Below, piece by piece: positions 48,200 to 60,592 of a stretch of DNA of 64,000 nt; position 1 is the stretch's first letter; every line of letters begins with the position of its first letter. The notes beneath the pieces are model-generated. The model was not told the origin of the DNA. It ran no database searches and saw only the letters and a program-made list of their open reading frames with translations. Origin of the DNA: Isoetes taiwanensis (taxonomy: Eukaryota; Streptophyta; Lycopodiopsida; Isoetales; Isoetaceae). The stretch covers positions 9,940,081 to 10,004,080 of the forward strand of contig JAJEKV010000047.1 in the NCBI GenBank assembly GCA_021234155.1, in the 5' to 3' direction. A program made the translations under genes and the position numbers.

Positions 48200-50301
48200 T
48201 CAGGAACTTCATATGGGGTAAAAAGCATCTTATCAATTGGAATTATTTAACTAAGCACAAATCAAGGGGTGGTATTGGATGCAAAAATATTTTCCTGTAG
48301 AGCTCAGCTTTAGTTGCCAAATACATTTGGAAAGCTCTCTTCCAAAAAAATAATCCAGCCACTGTATTTATTAGATACTGGTTAGAAAAATGCAAATTTA
48401 AAGGTCATCCCTCTATCGAGCATAGTTCGCCTTCTTTTGTCTTCTTTTTAATCCAGCCTGCTCCTAACATCTCACCAATTATGAGAAACACGATTATTGC
48501 ATGGAATAAAATCTCAGGCTGCTATGAACATCAGGGGCTCACCAATTTTAATCACACTTCAATCTTCTGGAATTCTACCCTCTCTATTTCTAGAAATATT
48601 CCCCTGGCCTTCAAGCATCCTAGGATTTACAGGAAATGGAAAAATGCTGGAATCAATACCATTGGTGATCTTCAAGAAGGTAATAGATGGATCACATGGA
48701 CAGGTCTCAAGAGGAAATTGAATGGTACACTTTCTGACAAGAAGCTTTACAACTATATAAAAGCCTCATTATCAAATCCTGGTTTTAGATCTAATGCTTC
48801 TGTAGTTGACTGGATGTGCAAAGGAAAAGCAAAATATAAGGTCTCCTCTATCTACAGCATGCTAGCAAACAATGATAAACCTTTCAAAGCTAAGCATTAC
48901 TGGAATCTCAATTATGAGTTGGATTCTACACTCTGCAAAAACATTTGGCTTTCATACTGCACCCCAAAGATTTGTTACTTTATTTGATTAATGGCAAATA
49001 AAAGCCTACCTAATATGGAATCTGGTGCCAAACTCTATAACCCTAACAGATCAATAATGGCCTACACCCTTTATCCTCAAATTGTGTTTTATGTCAAGAT
49101 ACTGCTGAGTCCATGGTCCATATTTTTCACTGTAGGAAGCTAAATGAATTATGGAATTGGTGTGAGGAAAAATTCAAAGTCAAAAGAGCTAATTCCTTCA
49201 TTGACTATTTCTTAAACAATGATGCTTTCTATAACACTGTTCTTTTCATTATGTTATGGAATATTTGGAAACACAGGAACAGATGCTTGTATAGGAAGCA
49301 CCCGATATCCATCTATTGGATTAAAATAAACATTGTTCATGACTTGCAAAATACTGCTACTGTTCAAAGAGTGCAAAACGATTCCTTAAGCGACAAATGG
49401 AATAGCATTGGAAGTTTTAGTGGAAAGTTCAACTTGTTTAAATTGCACTGTTCAAATACTAATAGCAGCCTTTATTATGATTCTGCTAGAATATCTGGAG
49501 TTTTGCAAGAGGGATCTGGACACCAGCTTTGATCACAAAGAAGCAGTCAGATATAAGGGTCAGATAAACACTCAGGTTAATGCTTATGAGGATTATTACT
49601 GGAAATCCAGAGTCCATGACAGAATACTCCCTTGGCTCGAGGACTTCCCTGTATCAGAAATTCAATGGGCATACGAGTTTTGCAAAAGCACTTACCAAAT
49701 GTTATACCATATTTTGGTTCCTGGAAACTACTAGCATGCAGATGACAGAGAAACAATTCTCATTCTACAGGGAATGCTACTATTATCACAGAGGAAAGGC
49801 AGATGCATATGGAAATCTGTTGATCTTAATGGCTACATCTTGTGTTTCTGATCTGCTGGAATGCCTGGACTGGGGAAGGCACACCAATTTATCCTGCAGC
49901 CTACCTTCTCTGACCACTTTCCATTCTTTGACCCATAATTATTATATCCACCTCATATCTAATCTGCTATTTCATTGTCATATTTTTTTCCACTTTTTCA
50001 GGTAATTGGCGACTTTGTGCTGTCACAAGGATTTTGAAATAACTCAGTTCATCAAGAAACAGGACTTCAAAACTTATCTTATAGAGGCATAAGGCAGTAG
50101 TTATCAGTACAATTTTATTTTTTTAATATGCATATCACACCACTTCAGTATTATATGGATATGCATTGGAATATCTATATGTTGTATTTTTTGAACTGCT
50201 CATTATCTATTTCTGGTATTTTGATCCATTTACTTGGTCAAATACCTGAATAATATGTACTTCTCAATCTATAATTAATGGAAAAAATCTCATTCCCTCA
50301 A

Positions 50302-51149
<848 letters not shown>

Positions 51150-52700
51150 TAGGAAAGGGCATAATACATGGGATCATGTGTTATTGCTGCGGGTTCTGAT
51201 TGAGAAAGCAAGAGCATCGAATGCCTGTATGTAGCTTTTATAGATTTCACGAAAGCGTTTGACTCAGTGTTTAGGAAGGAGTTGGGCGAAATAATGGATG
51301 AATCGGGATTCCACGTGAGATTCGAGGGTAGTGTCTCAGCTATATTCAGAGGTGCTCACAAAGCTGGGGCATGGTTTTACTATCAGAAGCACCATTGGCA
51401 TGCACCAGGGGTGTCCACTCTCCCCGACACTGTTCGGTTTGTTCACTGACGAACTAGACGTCTGACTGAGATCACGTTCTTGGGTATCACTCTAGGTACT
51501 TTGGTAATCCAATTACTCTTATACACTGACGATGTAGATATGATGGCAAGTAAGAGAAGTGCACTGCAGACTCACCTAGATATCCTGGGATCCTTCTGTG
51601 ATGCAAAAGGCATGGAAGGTAACATCACAAAAATGAAGATTATGATCTTAAGGACGAGAGACAAGCCAGCATTCTCATATAAAGGGCAAGAGTTGGAAAC
51701 TGTTGACAGTTGCAAATATGTAGGAATTGACTTTAGTCCCAATTATAACTAAAAAGCATGTGTCAGCAAGCGGGTGACAGGGGGCAAACAGGCGCTCTAT
51801 GGCATGTTGGTCAAGTGCTCTAAGCTGCTCTACACGACTAGGGGCTTAAGAAAATCTTATTCAAAACATTTGTATAGACGGTGGTCTTATATGGCGTGCC
51901 AGTTTGGGAACCGAGTATCTCGACAAAATATGGAACCAAGGTGAGCAGATCCAACGGAATTTCATGAGATATGAGATGGGCATTAAAAACCAAATTCCAT
52001 ATGCAATCATGTTGTCTGAATCAGGTATGTTCCCCTTAGAATTGGAAGCATTGTTTCAATCCATAAACTATATGAATTGGATAGTAGAGCAACCGGCATA
52101 CAGACTGGCACATTTGGCATTGCCACATTCAAATCCAGGTTGGCTGAATGACTTAAAAAGATGGGCTAGAAAATGGGGCATTAATGAGCAAAAACAAGGA
52201 TGATGTGCGCTCCTTATTGGAGAAGCTTGCCATTTTGCATCTGTGGGAAAATCCAGGTAGCAGGATGATTCATTATAAAGAACAGGTAAATCAAATGGTT
52301 GAATACAAGAGCCAGAAATATTTGAATGCAAACATTCCTAGATCCTTAAAGCAGTTGATGGCCCGCTACAGAACAAGTTCACATAGGTTGGAATTGGAAG
52401 TAGGGCGTTGGCAGAAGATGCCAGTGGAAAAGAGAATATGTAAGTTATGTGGTATGGGCAACATAAGATGAGAATCATGTGTTCACATCCTGTACAGCGT
52501 ACACAGAAAGAAAACAGGTTCAGTATTACAATCATAGATTTATGTTCATGTTCACGCTACCACACATGGTTGTGGGGCAATATATAAGGGCGATAGACAC
52601 ACACCGTTCCTTTATACTGAAATGTAAATGACAATGTATGGGCAGGCTCCATGGCCTCTCAAGGCCAAAAGAGAGCTAGTTGATAAATAAATAAATAAAT
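51150..52700 (+). mobile_element. Non-L1 LINE, partial ORF2, (ATAA)n tail
   Basis: Broken frames in order give RT motifs CMYVAFIDFTKAFDSVFRKE (51,220), then IQLLLYTDDVDMMASKRSAL (51,510; YTDD at the catalytic box), KYVGIDFSPNY, and a TVVLYGVPVWEPS-like segment near 51,890. Then come IQRNFMRYEMGIKNQIPYAI, SSHRLELEVGRWQKMPVEKR and ICKLCGMGNI. This is the same C-terminal pattern as the copies at 30 and 35 kb. The 3' end has TGGCC-loop-GGCCA (52652-52667) and a tail of ATAA units (52683-52700). Stops and shifts inactivate it. The family is not the angiosperm L1 type. CR1/Jockey/L2-like is a guess. Confidence 0.75.
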
Positions 52701-53247
52701 TTTAGCATGCAATGTCTCCCCTCCCCATTTATGAGTTTTTCCATTTGCCATCTTCTGCAAAGATGTCTTCACATTCTCAACATTAAATATGTCAGGCACA
52801 TCTACAGGCACTAAATCCATAAGAGCTGCTTCTGGCACAGTATACAACTTGCGAATAAAATCCAGTAACTCATGCTTCCTACCAAATCATCTCCCCAAAA
52901 ATTGGAAAAAGATGTATGGACTCTTGGAAAAGGCCGTGCGGCCGAGCTTAGTGATGTTGATTTAACTCATTCCAAGCCCTTTAGGCTTGTCCTAGGCAAT
53001 TAAAAGTCATTAAAGGCATCAAAGTCATGTTCTATACTAACTGAAAAAGTTTTATATTATTTGCATAAAGGAATTGCTCTAGAGCATAGCAAACAAAATG
53101 GGCCTGGGGTAAAGTTGATGCACCACATGTCACTGTTATTAACCTGATCTGAGTAGTTGTGTTCTCATAGAATCCAATTGAAGGTCTGAGGGGGTCTGAT
53201 GCATCATTGAATGTCTCGAGGATCTTATGAAGAGATAATTTTGGAGG
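52701..53247. other. Spacer
   Basis: No gene. A minus-strand frame at 52,847-52,659 overlaps the LINE tail and has no motif. Confidence 0.35.
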
Positions 53248-53790
53248 CTTTTACAAGACCTACAAAGCATATATAGGTGTCTTCAAAGTGATGTGTGATC
53301 GATGTACAATATGATGGATGAAAGCCAACACAAGATCTTTAACACCTAACATCTATGAATCACTTAACTTCTAGCAAATATTTATGCAACGGTAAAAGCA
53401 TATTATTATTTTGCAACAATTGAAGGGCAATCTTCATTTGTGTATTGCAAGGCCTTTGCAAGACCTTAAAAAGCGTAGTTACTTGTCTTCATAGTAAAAT
53501 CTTGTAAATGGTACAATGTGATGGGCCAATATAAATAAGACCTTGAACACCCAATGTATATAACTTGACGTGCAACGAATAGTTTTACAACTTGGGAGCA
53601 TATAATTATTCTACAATAATTGAAGAGCAATCTTTGTTTTGTATATTGCAATCATTTTGCAGTTCGTAATGCATGTTTAGCTCAAAATTACGCCTTTTCT
53701 ACAATTATTACCAAGTGAAATTTTCAAGATGGTAGATAGATGAGCCAAAACATGACATACACTTATAATGAGACCTTATTTGCAACTCAT
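53248..53790. repeat. Imperfect tandem repeat, unit about 205 bp, 2-2.5 copies
   Basis: Units share TTTxCAAGACCTxxAAAGC, a GTACAATATGATGG-like core, GACCTTxAACACCxAA, and ATTGAAGGGCAATCTTCATT / ATTGAAGAGCAATCTTTGTT. Divergence between copies is considerable. Confidence 0.65.
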
Positions 53791-54345
53791 TCGCAAATGT
53801 TCAGATAACATCAATATCAAGGCATTTAAAACTTAAAATTAAGGCATTTAATAGTATCTTTGCAAGGCACAAGATGTTAAAAGTATACCATGAGAGCATT
53901 GACATACACATTGCCGGCTGCAAGAAAAGTGGGAGAAGCAGATTTCTAATAGAAAAAGTACCCTCCAAAATACCCTTTAAGTTTTGACAAAATAATCAAA
54001 ATGCCCCTACTTTAGGGGTAATTTTTTGATGAAAATAACTTTTTTGTGATGATCTAAATCAGAATATATCTTTTAGATGCATTGAAGATGAGAATGAGAT
54101 CTTTCCATAAGATTTTAGAATGCGATTCAAGTGACCTCGATGGAATATTTTAGACTGCGATTCAAGTGATCTTAGCCTCGATGGAACAATCTAATCCTTA
54201 TTTACAATGCAGCAAAAGGTCACATTCATTTTGACAAAACTTAAAAGGATATTTTGGAGTTTTCCAATTTCTACATTCATTTTTACAAAACTTAAGAATA
54301 TTTTTGAGTTTTCTAATTTCTAAAATTTATCCCATTGATTAGAAA
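53791..54345. other. AT-rich spacer
   Basis: Two loose duplications: GATTCAAGTGA with CTCGATGGAA near 54,125-54,185, and AAAACTTAA followed by TATTTTxGAGTTTTC near 54,235-54,330. No gene. Confidence 0.4.
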
Positions 54346-54520
54346 AGGGGTCGCCCTAAAGGGCGGCCCATTTTCTTTTGCACCATTCCTCGGTTCGGCC
54401 TCGGCCTTTGCCTCGCCTCGATTTGGACATCTTTGGCACTATTCGTCGGCTCTGTGGCCGAAGCCTCGCCTCGATTAGGACGAGGCCTCGCCTCGGTTTG
54501 GACAAAAGCACGGCATGTTA
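54346..54520. repeat. CG-rich patch with GCCTCGCCTCG repeats and a palindrome
   Basis: GTCGCCCTAAAGGGCGGCC (near 54,351) holds the palindrome CGCCCTAAAGGGCG. It is followed by three occurrences of GCCTCGCCTCG with GATT or GGTT and GGA spacers. It is a sharp CG-rich patch in AT-rich surroundings, with no coding frame. Confidence 0.65.
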
Positions 54521-54544
54521 TCCCATCTATGGGGACCTTCTAAA

Positions 54545-55145
54545 GTATCACATGTGAGAATGCACACCCGTGCATGTACCCATGAGGACATACACCCATG
54601 AAGACAAATACCACATCTACACTCATGAGGGCTTTTACCACATCTACTATCAATTCCAAAGTATCACACCCGTTAGGAGTTTACTCATACCTACTATCAA
54701 TTCCAAGGTATCATCGATGAAAAGTTTACACGCATTTGTTGTACTCAACATTCCTCATACCTACTACCAATTCCGAAGTATCACCCATAAAAAGTTGACT
54801 CACGCCTACTATCAAGTTGAAAGTATCACATATAAGGAGCTGGCTCATACCTACTACAATTTTAAAGTCACCCATGTGGAGCACTATCAGCACTTACTAC
54901 CAATTCCGAAGTATCACCCATTGAAGGTTACTCACACCTATTATCGATTTCAAAGTCTCACCCATTGGTGAATACTCAACATTCAGTTGTTTACCTATGA
55001 GGAGCTTACTGCCACCTACTGCCAATTCCGAAGTATCACTTATGAAGAGTTGGCTCACACCTACTACAAAGTTGAAAGTATCATACATGAGGAGCTGACT
55101 TATACCTACTACAATTTCAAAGTATCACACATGTAGAACTCACTA
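54545..55145. repeat. Satellite with about 45-bp units in a 252-bp higher-order repeat
   Basis: The basic unit resembles CTCATACCTACTATCAATTC followed by CAAAGTATCACCCATGAGG. A longer block beginning CCTACTACCAATTCCGAAGT at 54,762 recurs from 55,014 as CCTACTGCCAATTCCGAAGT with the same order of variant units, giving a 252-bp higher-order period. The 133-codon plus frame here is just this satellite in translation. Confidence 0.8.
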
Positions 55146-55179
55146 ACGCACTCACTCATATACGGACGCTATTTTATTT

Positions 55180-55950
55180 CTGGGGTGCTTATCCAGGAGC
55201 ATCTGGAACATTTTAGAACATTCTATTTTAGCCTTTTGCAATTTTTCAAAAGAACATTCTATTTTTAGATTGATCTGTGAGCATCTGGAATATTCAAGAA
55301 CATTCTATTTTTGCTTCTTGTAAAGTTTCAAGAAACTTTCTTTTTGGACTGAGGGTGCTTATCTAAGAGCATCTGCTAGAATATTCTATTTTGAATGCTT
55401 GCAAGTTTCAAAACACTTTCTATTTTTAGGCTGAGGCGCCTATCCATGAGCATTTGAAACATTCTAGAACAATCTGTTTTGAGTATTTGAAAAGTTTCAA
55501 AAAACTTTTTATTTTTAGACTGAGGTGCTTACCCCAGAGTATCTAGAACATTCTATTTTGAGTATTTGCAAAGTCTCAAAAAAATTGATATTTTTAGACT
55601 GAGGTAAGTGGTCGAAACATTCTCTAATATTCTATTTTAAGGTGCAAAGTTCCCAAAAACTTACTATTTTTAGACTGAGGTTCTTATCCAAGAGCATCTG
55701 GAACATTTTATATTGAGTGTTTGCAAAGTTTTCAAGAAACTTTTTATTTTTAGACTGAGGTGCTTACCCATGAAAGAAAATTTTTTATGTTTAGATTGAG
55801 GTGCCTACCCTGAGTATCTGGAATTCTAGAACATTCTATTTTGGATCTTTGCAAAGCTACAAAAAAAGTTCCTATTTTTAGATTGAGGTGCTTACCCATG
55901 AGCATCTAGATCATTCCAGAACATCCTAGAAGATTCTAGAGCTATCTAGA
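55180..55950. repeat. Tandem array, unit about 80-90 bp, with TTCTAGAA motifs
   Basis: About eight to nine units share GAGGTGCTTACCCATGAGCA, a CTGGAACATTCTAGAACATT segment, TATTTTGAGTATTTGCAAAG and TTTCTATTTTTAGACTGAGG. The spacing between unit starts is 79-89 bp in the middle, with one short unit of 41 bp. The array is distinct from the satellite just before it. Confidence 0.85.
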
Positions 55951-55997
55951 ATATTTTAGAACTTCTTAGAACAATCTTGATTTAATTAGTTTTTGTG

Positions 55998-56085
55998 TGA
56001 ACTTTTAAAACCAATGCTTGACCTAATGATAGGTATAGGGAATTTGGAGGGCAATGACCAGAGTTTGAATCCCTCACACAACATA
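55998..56085 (+). repeat. tRNA-derived (SINE-like) remnant
   Basis: GACCTAATGATAGGTATAGG followed 25 bp later by CCAGAGTTTGAATCCCTCAC resembles the A- and B-box spacing of a tRNA-related SINE head (B box GAGTTTGAATCCC). No cloverleaf can be completed with confidence. Confidence 0.4.
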
Positions 56086-56119
56086 AAAATTTTAAAAGGC
56101 TCCTAAATAAGATCGTGGG

Positions 56120-56385
56120 GATATGGAGGGTTAAGATTGCGCCACGTGGTGCCTCCTTAATTGTCGATGGGGCGTGGAAGGCATATTCCAGGAGCCTATA
56201 GAATGTTCTAGACCTTCCTAGAAAATTCCAATTTTAGAATTCTAGAACCTTCTAAGCATCCGACAAGCAAGATAACGCCACGTGGAACCTTCTTGGCCGT
56301 CGATGGGCGTGGAATAAGTATCCAACAGACGAGATAGCGCCACGTAGACCCTCCTTGTCCTTCGATAGGACGTGGAAGACAGAGC
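56120..56385. repeat. Three-copy repeat carrying GCGCCACGTGG
   Basis: The segment TTGCGCCACGTGGTGCCTCC recurs with changes as AACGCCACGTGGAACCTTC and AGCGCCACGTAGACCCTCC. Each is followed about 15-25 bp later by TCGATxGG-GCGTGGAA. The CACGTG core (G-box) is intact in two of the three. Confidence 0.7.
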
Positions 56386-57047
56386 CACGAACACTATTTC
56401 TTAGACAGACCCACGGACACTATTTCATGACAATTTGCAGTTACAAATTTAACGCTTCTCGGTATTCCATGGACAATCAATTACAAAGAAAAACCTTGCA
56501 GTTATGAATTTAACGCTTCTATTTATGTCCAATTGAATCTAAAGACCTAAAACTTGGGTCAGCATAGGACGTGAATGCTAGAAAAACAACAATGTTAACG
56601 TCATTGCAAAAAATTAAGCCCGTCTCACATAAAAAGCAGTAGGCCAACTTCCATATTATTTTGACTGGTGGAAATGAATGAAGCACGTAGCTTGTGACTA
56701 AAAAATCAGAAGTCCTTATATTACTCAGGTGCTCCTTGTTCACCCGAGCATTTACAAATGGCAATGTTCTGCAGTTCTGCTTGTGATAATCGACTAAAGA
56801 ATGTTAAGGAATTATCGCTACAAAAAGATACGGCAGTATAGCAGTCCCTCATGCTCCTGCCATTGGTTTGCAAACATCAATCGCATGTCCCACTTGGGTC
56901 TTATTGTTCAGCTAATTTTTGACCGAGGTATGTATACATGGCTCACAAAGTAAATACAGTAGTAGCCAATGTGACCAGCAGCCCAGATGTAAAACCTCAA
57001 GGTGAACTTCAAGGTTAATTGTCTTGTCTGTCTACCTAGACAAAAAA
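56386..57047. other. Downstream flank and 3' UTR of the transporter gene
   Basis: The part nearest 57,047 should include the 3' untranslated region of the transporter (minus strand). At 56,430-56,520 the phrase TTGCAGTTA-AATTTAACGCTTCT occurs twice. No other gene is seen. Confidence 0.45.
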
Positions 57048-58858
57048 TCATTTGTTTCTCAGTTTCGATTCACTATAAAGAATAACTCCGGTCACTGTCA
57101 GACCATATCCAGCCATACCAACAATAGATACAGGATTTCGGAAAAGCAATATTGAAACAACAACAGCAACTGCACCCTTTGCGTTCCCTAAGACCTGTAA
57201 TTCAAAAATATATTCATTAACTTGCTTGCATGCAGCACTATGAAAACAGGATGAAACAAAAGGGAAGTGAATCCCAAGTTTAGAACTTCCATTAAGCTAT
57301 CGTTAATCAACTATAATGCGCGTGCCCCAAAAGGGGAGCAATTGTTAAGAAAAGAGTAAGGATTCTAAGACAGGAAAAGCATATTTGCAAATAGAAATCA
57401 ACCTTCAAAGGACCATTGATGGCATAATTGAACAAACTCTGCGGTAAAATCCACCATTCTATATCGTCATTACAATATATAGTAAATCACCCTAGTATTG
57501 GTCCATCAACTACTATGCATCTGTGTCTTTATAATAAGTTATCAAGCGTCGGTCCAGCTATGCGTTATATAAATCTATAAGACTGTTTCTAAACACTTTT
57601 TAAGGTTATGCTCGATATTAGAATAAAAACCTAAGTGCATCCATTAACAAGAGCATTGGGAGCAAGACTATGAAAGTAAAATTACACGCATCTTAACTGA
57701 CCTGAAGAGTAAGTGCACTTGTATGCTTGGTGACTAGAAAATTGGTCAAATTTACAAAATATGCCGTAGCAGAGTTGATGAAAAGAAGAACCATAATGCT
57801 CATGTTCTGCCTTGCTAGTGCAATTGTGATACCCAGCACATTTGGCTCTAAAATTAGAGTTGCAGGCAACAGAACTACCACTGCAATGGGTGCCATATAT
57901 AAAAGCAGATTCATCGAGTTCAATTTCTCCCTATAATCATCAGAAAAAATAATAAATATGGAACCACTTAACAAAAATAATCAAAAGAGATTTATAATTT
58001 ACCCTTCAGAAGAAAGCAGAATTCCTTGTACCACAGACTTCAATGCCCGTGCTGCAGTAGCACTGATGCACATAATAAAACCATAAAGGTGGAAGCTGGG
58101 TTCACTCTGATATTCAACAATTTGAATAATTAGTACTGAAATATAGAAATAACTGGATATAGAGCTGTGTATGAAATATTGCCATGCACATTAAATATGA
58201 TCAGATGTGCCTTCATAAGAACTACAAGATTCTTTTGATACCATGCACATATTGCTTTTAAAATAATAGCCTTGCATGCACGCTATGTGTACTATAGAGC
58301 AACAATAATACTCTGCTACAATATAACCTAACATGCATACATTCTGCTGCAAAAATTATCCTCATGCATATAAAAATCTGCAAGATTCTGCTCATGGTCA
58401 AGTATAATTACCCCACTAGCAATGATGACACCTGTGACGACTGGAACTAATGTCAAATATGTTAACCATGATTCTCTCCTGAAGGTCATCAGATAAGCAA
58501 AGACAGCAGTGAAAAAAGGAGTGGTGGCTCCAACAGCTTGGTTGAATGAAACAGGTAAGAACCGCAGCGATATATTTCCACTAACCACAGAAGCACAAAA
58601 TATAACACTTAGGGCAGCAATCTTAAAGAACTGAGCTCTTGATCTGATTGTCTGCATAGGAACAGCCTTGAATATCGCAATTGCTACATAACTGAAGAGG
58701 GCACACGCTGTCATATGGCACATGGTTAGAAAAATAGGGAATTTAAAGCCATAGTTGCTCAGAAGATATTTGTTGAGAAGCAGGACGCCTATATTTGAAG
58801 AGTACCAGGCTCCAATGAGCATCAGAGTAAAAATACTAGTTGGAACTTTGTTGCCCAT
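57048..58858 (-). CDS. Nucleotide-sugar transporter of the plant KT/UUAT group (TPT/NST family)
   Basis: Four exons with matching phases run 58858-58412, 58106-58003, 57930-57702 and 57194-57048. They give 308 residues, the usual length for this family. The start [19 protein letters not shown] opens the first of about ten hydrophobic helices. Family blocks are [96 protein letters not shown] and the end [13 protein letters not shown]. This pattern is that of Arabidopsis At3g11320/At5g05820 and of UUAT1, a Golgi UDP-uronic acid transporter. The protein would exchange cytosolic UDP-sugars for UMP across the Golgi membrane to feed wall-polysaccharide synthesis. The exact substrate cannot be read from the sequence. 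All splice sites are canonical GT-AG and there is no frameshift, so this is the only clearly intact gene in the window. Confidence 0.93.
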
Positions 58859-59480
58859 GACGTGTGAGGAAAAGAAATGATTACAAAATCGCCCACTTGC
58901 TCCAAGAAAATATCCTTCTCAAAATCGATCCATCTTGTTACAAGAGATGGATCCAATACAAATCAACATAATTGAGGTTCTCATTTCGACCTAATTTGAC
59001 CGGTACACAGATGCATCTAGCCGTTTCTCATCGTACGTAATCAAACCCAAAGAGATATATTAACCTTCTTGTGATTTTGCATGTAAGGCACGCACAGTGC
59101 CACAGAGTAAAGACGCAATTCAACAGTAAATTCCCGCAACTGCAAACAGGTATGTCGGATTTGACATAAAGCTTACAGAAAAGACGCAGTCCTTGCTCCA
59201 AATCAAGAAACCCTGGTCTGATCTGCTGGACTTCCTTGGCTTCAATGCAGGAGACGCGGGGCACGGTATTCAGACGGAAGAAGCGATCTCGAAGAAATAA
59301 TCTCAGATTTAAGCGATCAGAAGCTGGACCCAAAACCTGCAGATCCGAGGAGAAGATGAGGAAGCCGGAGCTGTAGATCTGCGACCCGGAAGAAGGTGTT
59401 GAAATGCAGATTTAAATCCTGGAACAAAGAAGCCATGGCAAAGAAGGAAAAATGAGGAGGGAGTATAAACCGGGGTTAGT
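58859..59480 (-). promoter_or_regulatory. 5' leader and putative promoter of the transporter gene
   Basis: On the minus strand GGTTTATACTC (59,462-59,472) is TATA-like and lies about 610 bp before the ATG. The segment between carries stops in all frames and may include a 5'-UTR intron. The 101-codon frame at 59,333-59,028 overlaps this leader and shows no motif. Confidence 0.4.
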
Positions 59481-59870
59481 GTTATGATTACTGCTAATTA
59501 ATCAGGGTTTGGGAAGGAGTCGGTGGAAAAGCAATCTAAGTTCCGGGTGTACTACGCAAGGTGCCAGTGGATTGGAGGCTCCAGCGGATGCATTTTTTTT
59601 TCTTTTTTGACAATTTTCCACCGACTTCCGTTCTTCATGAACTCTTTTAAAAAATGAACTCTTTTGAAACGGTGGGTTTGCATATTTTCAAGGATAAGAT
59701 TTCAAAAGCCCTTTTGATGGTTTGCATTTTTTCCCTCCATGGTTTGCATGTTTGGCCCTCTACTCTTGACCCACACATAGAGTGCCCAGTGCCCCTGTCT
59801 CTGTCTTCTATCAAGTCAAATTTTATATGTCCTTTATTCACAACCCATGCAACATCCTTCATGACGAATT
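59481..59870. other. Upstream flank of the transporter
   Basis: Contains ACTCTTTTxAAA twice around 59,640-59,670. No gene recognised. Confidence 0.35.
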
Positions 59871-60198
59871 AAAGAGATGTCTTAGTCCTTCATTCTCGAA
59901 CCGTCTCTACCTTTTCAAACACTCGGTGCACAAGGAACATGTTAACAGCCGGCGCAAGTTTGGTAGCCCAGTTGCAATACACCAAGTTAAGTTATCTTAG
60001 CATGATCTTTCCATGTTATTTATGTGAATAAAAGAGATGTCTTAGTCCTTCATTCTCGAACAATCTCTACCTTTTTTCAAAGACTTGCGCACAAGGAATA
60101 TGTTAATACCCGCCACAAATTTTGGTAGCCAAGTTGCAATAGACCAAGCCGAATCATCTTAGCATGATCTTTTCATGTTATGTATATGTGAATAAAAG
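59871..60198. repeat. Two-copy direct repeat, 160-bp period
   Basis: The copy starting AAAGAGATGTCTTAGTCCTT at 59871 is followed by a second at 60031. They share GCACAAGGAACATGTTAA / GCACAAGGAATATGTTAA and end TTATCTTAGCATGATCTTTC / ATCATCTTAGCATGATCTTT, then GTGAATAAAAG. Copies differ by small indels and substitutions (about 85-90% by eye). Confidence 0.85.
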
Positions 60199-60507
60199 AT
60201 TCGACGTGGCAAAAAGTCTTTGATTTTATGTTTTAAAATATTTGAAATTGTATAAACTAATGCTACTGATCTAGTGAACTAAAAGTGTGCCCTAACTAAA
60301 CGAGGTGCACCCTGGACTACCACAGTCGTCGGGTCTGTCAATCCTACGGCCCAGACTGTATGTTGGAGCCTCTGGACACCTCTCGTTTTGATTATGCTCA
60401 ATTATGATTGGGGACGCCTATGATTTTAAGATGTCGAATACGAGTTTGCCTAAGGTTTTGATGGTATATCGTGCCTCTATACGGTTTCATTTAAGCTTTT
60501 AGAATAT
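60199..60507. other. Spacer
   Basis: No gene or repeat recognised. Confidence 0.4.
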
Positions 60508-60592
60508 GAAATACGGGGATTCGAACCTCTACTAAAATAACTCAATGTCCTAATAAGACTACTTTAACCAATCTAACTAGTGAGCTAATGTG
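60508..60592 (-). repeat. tRNA-like sequence (tRNA relic or SINE head)
   Basis: On the minus strand TTAGCTCACTAGTTAGATTG resembles a tRNA D-arm (A box) and AGAGGTTCGAATCCCCGTAT is a perfect B box. The spacing is close to that of a tRNA, but no convincing anticodon stem or acceptor pairing forms, so I do not call a functional tRNA. Confidence 0.5.

Noticed and set aside
54570-54971. 133-codon plus-strand open frame rich in Tyr and His
   Set aside because: It is the translation of the 45-bp satellite. Its periodic composition mirrors the DNA repeat.
59028-59333. 101-codon minus-strand frame ahead of the transporter
   Set aside because: It lies in the leader region, shows no family resemblance and is not needed for the transporter, whose ATG at 58858 matches the family start.
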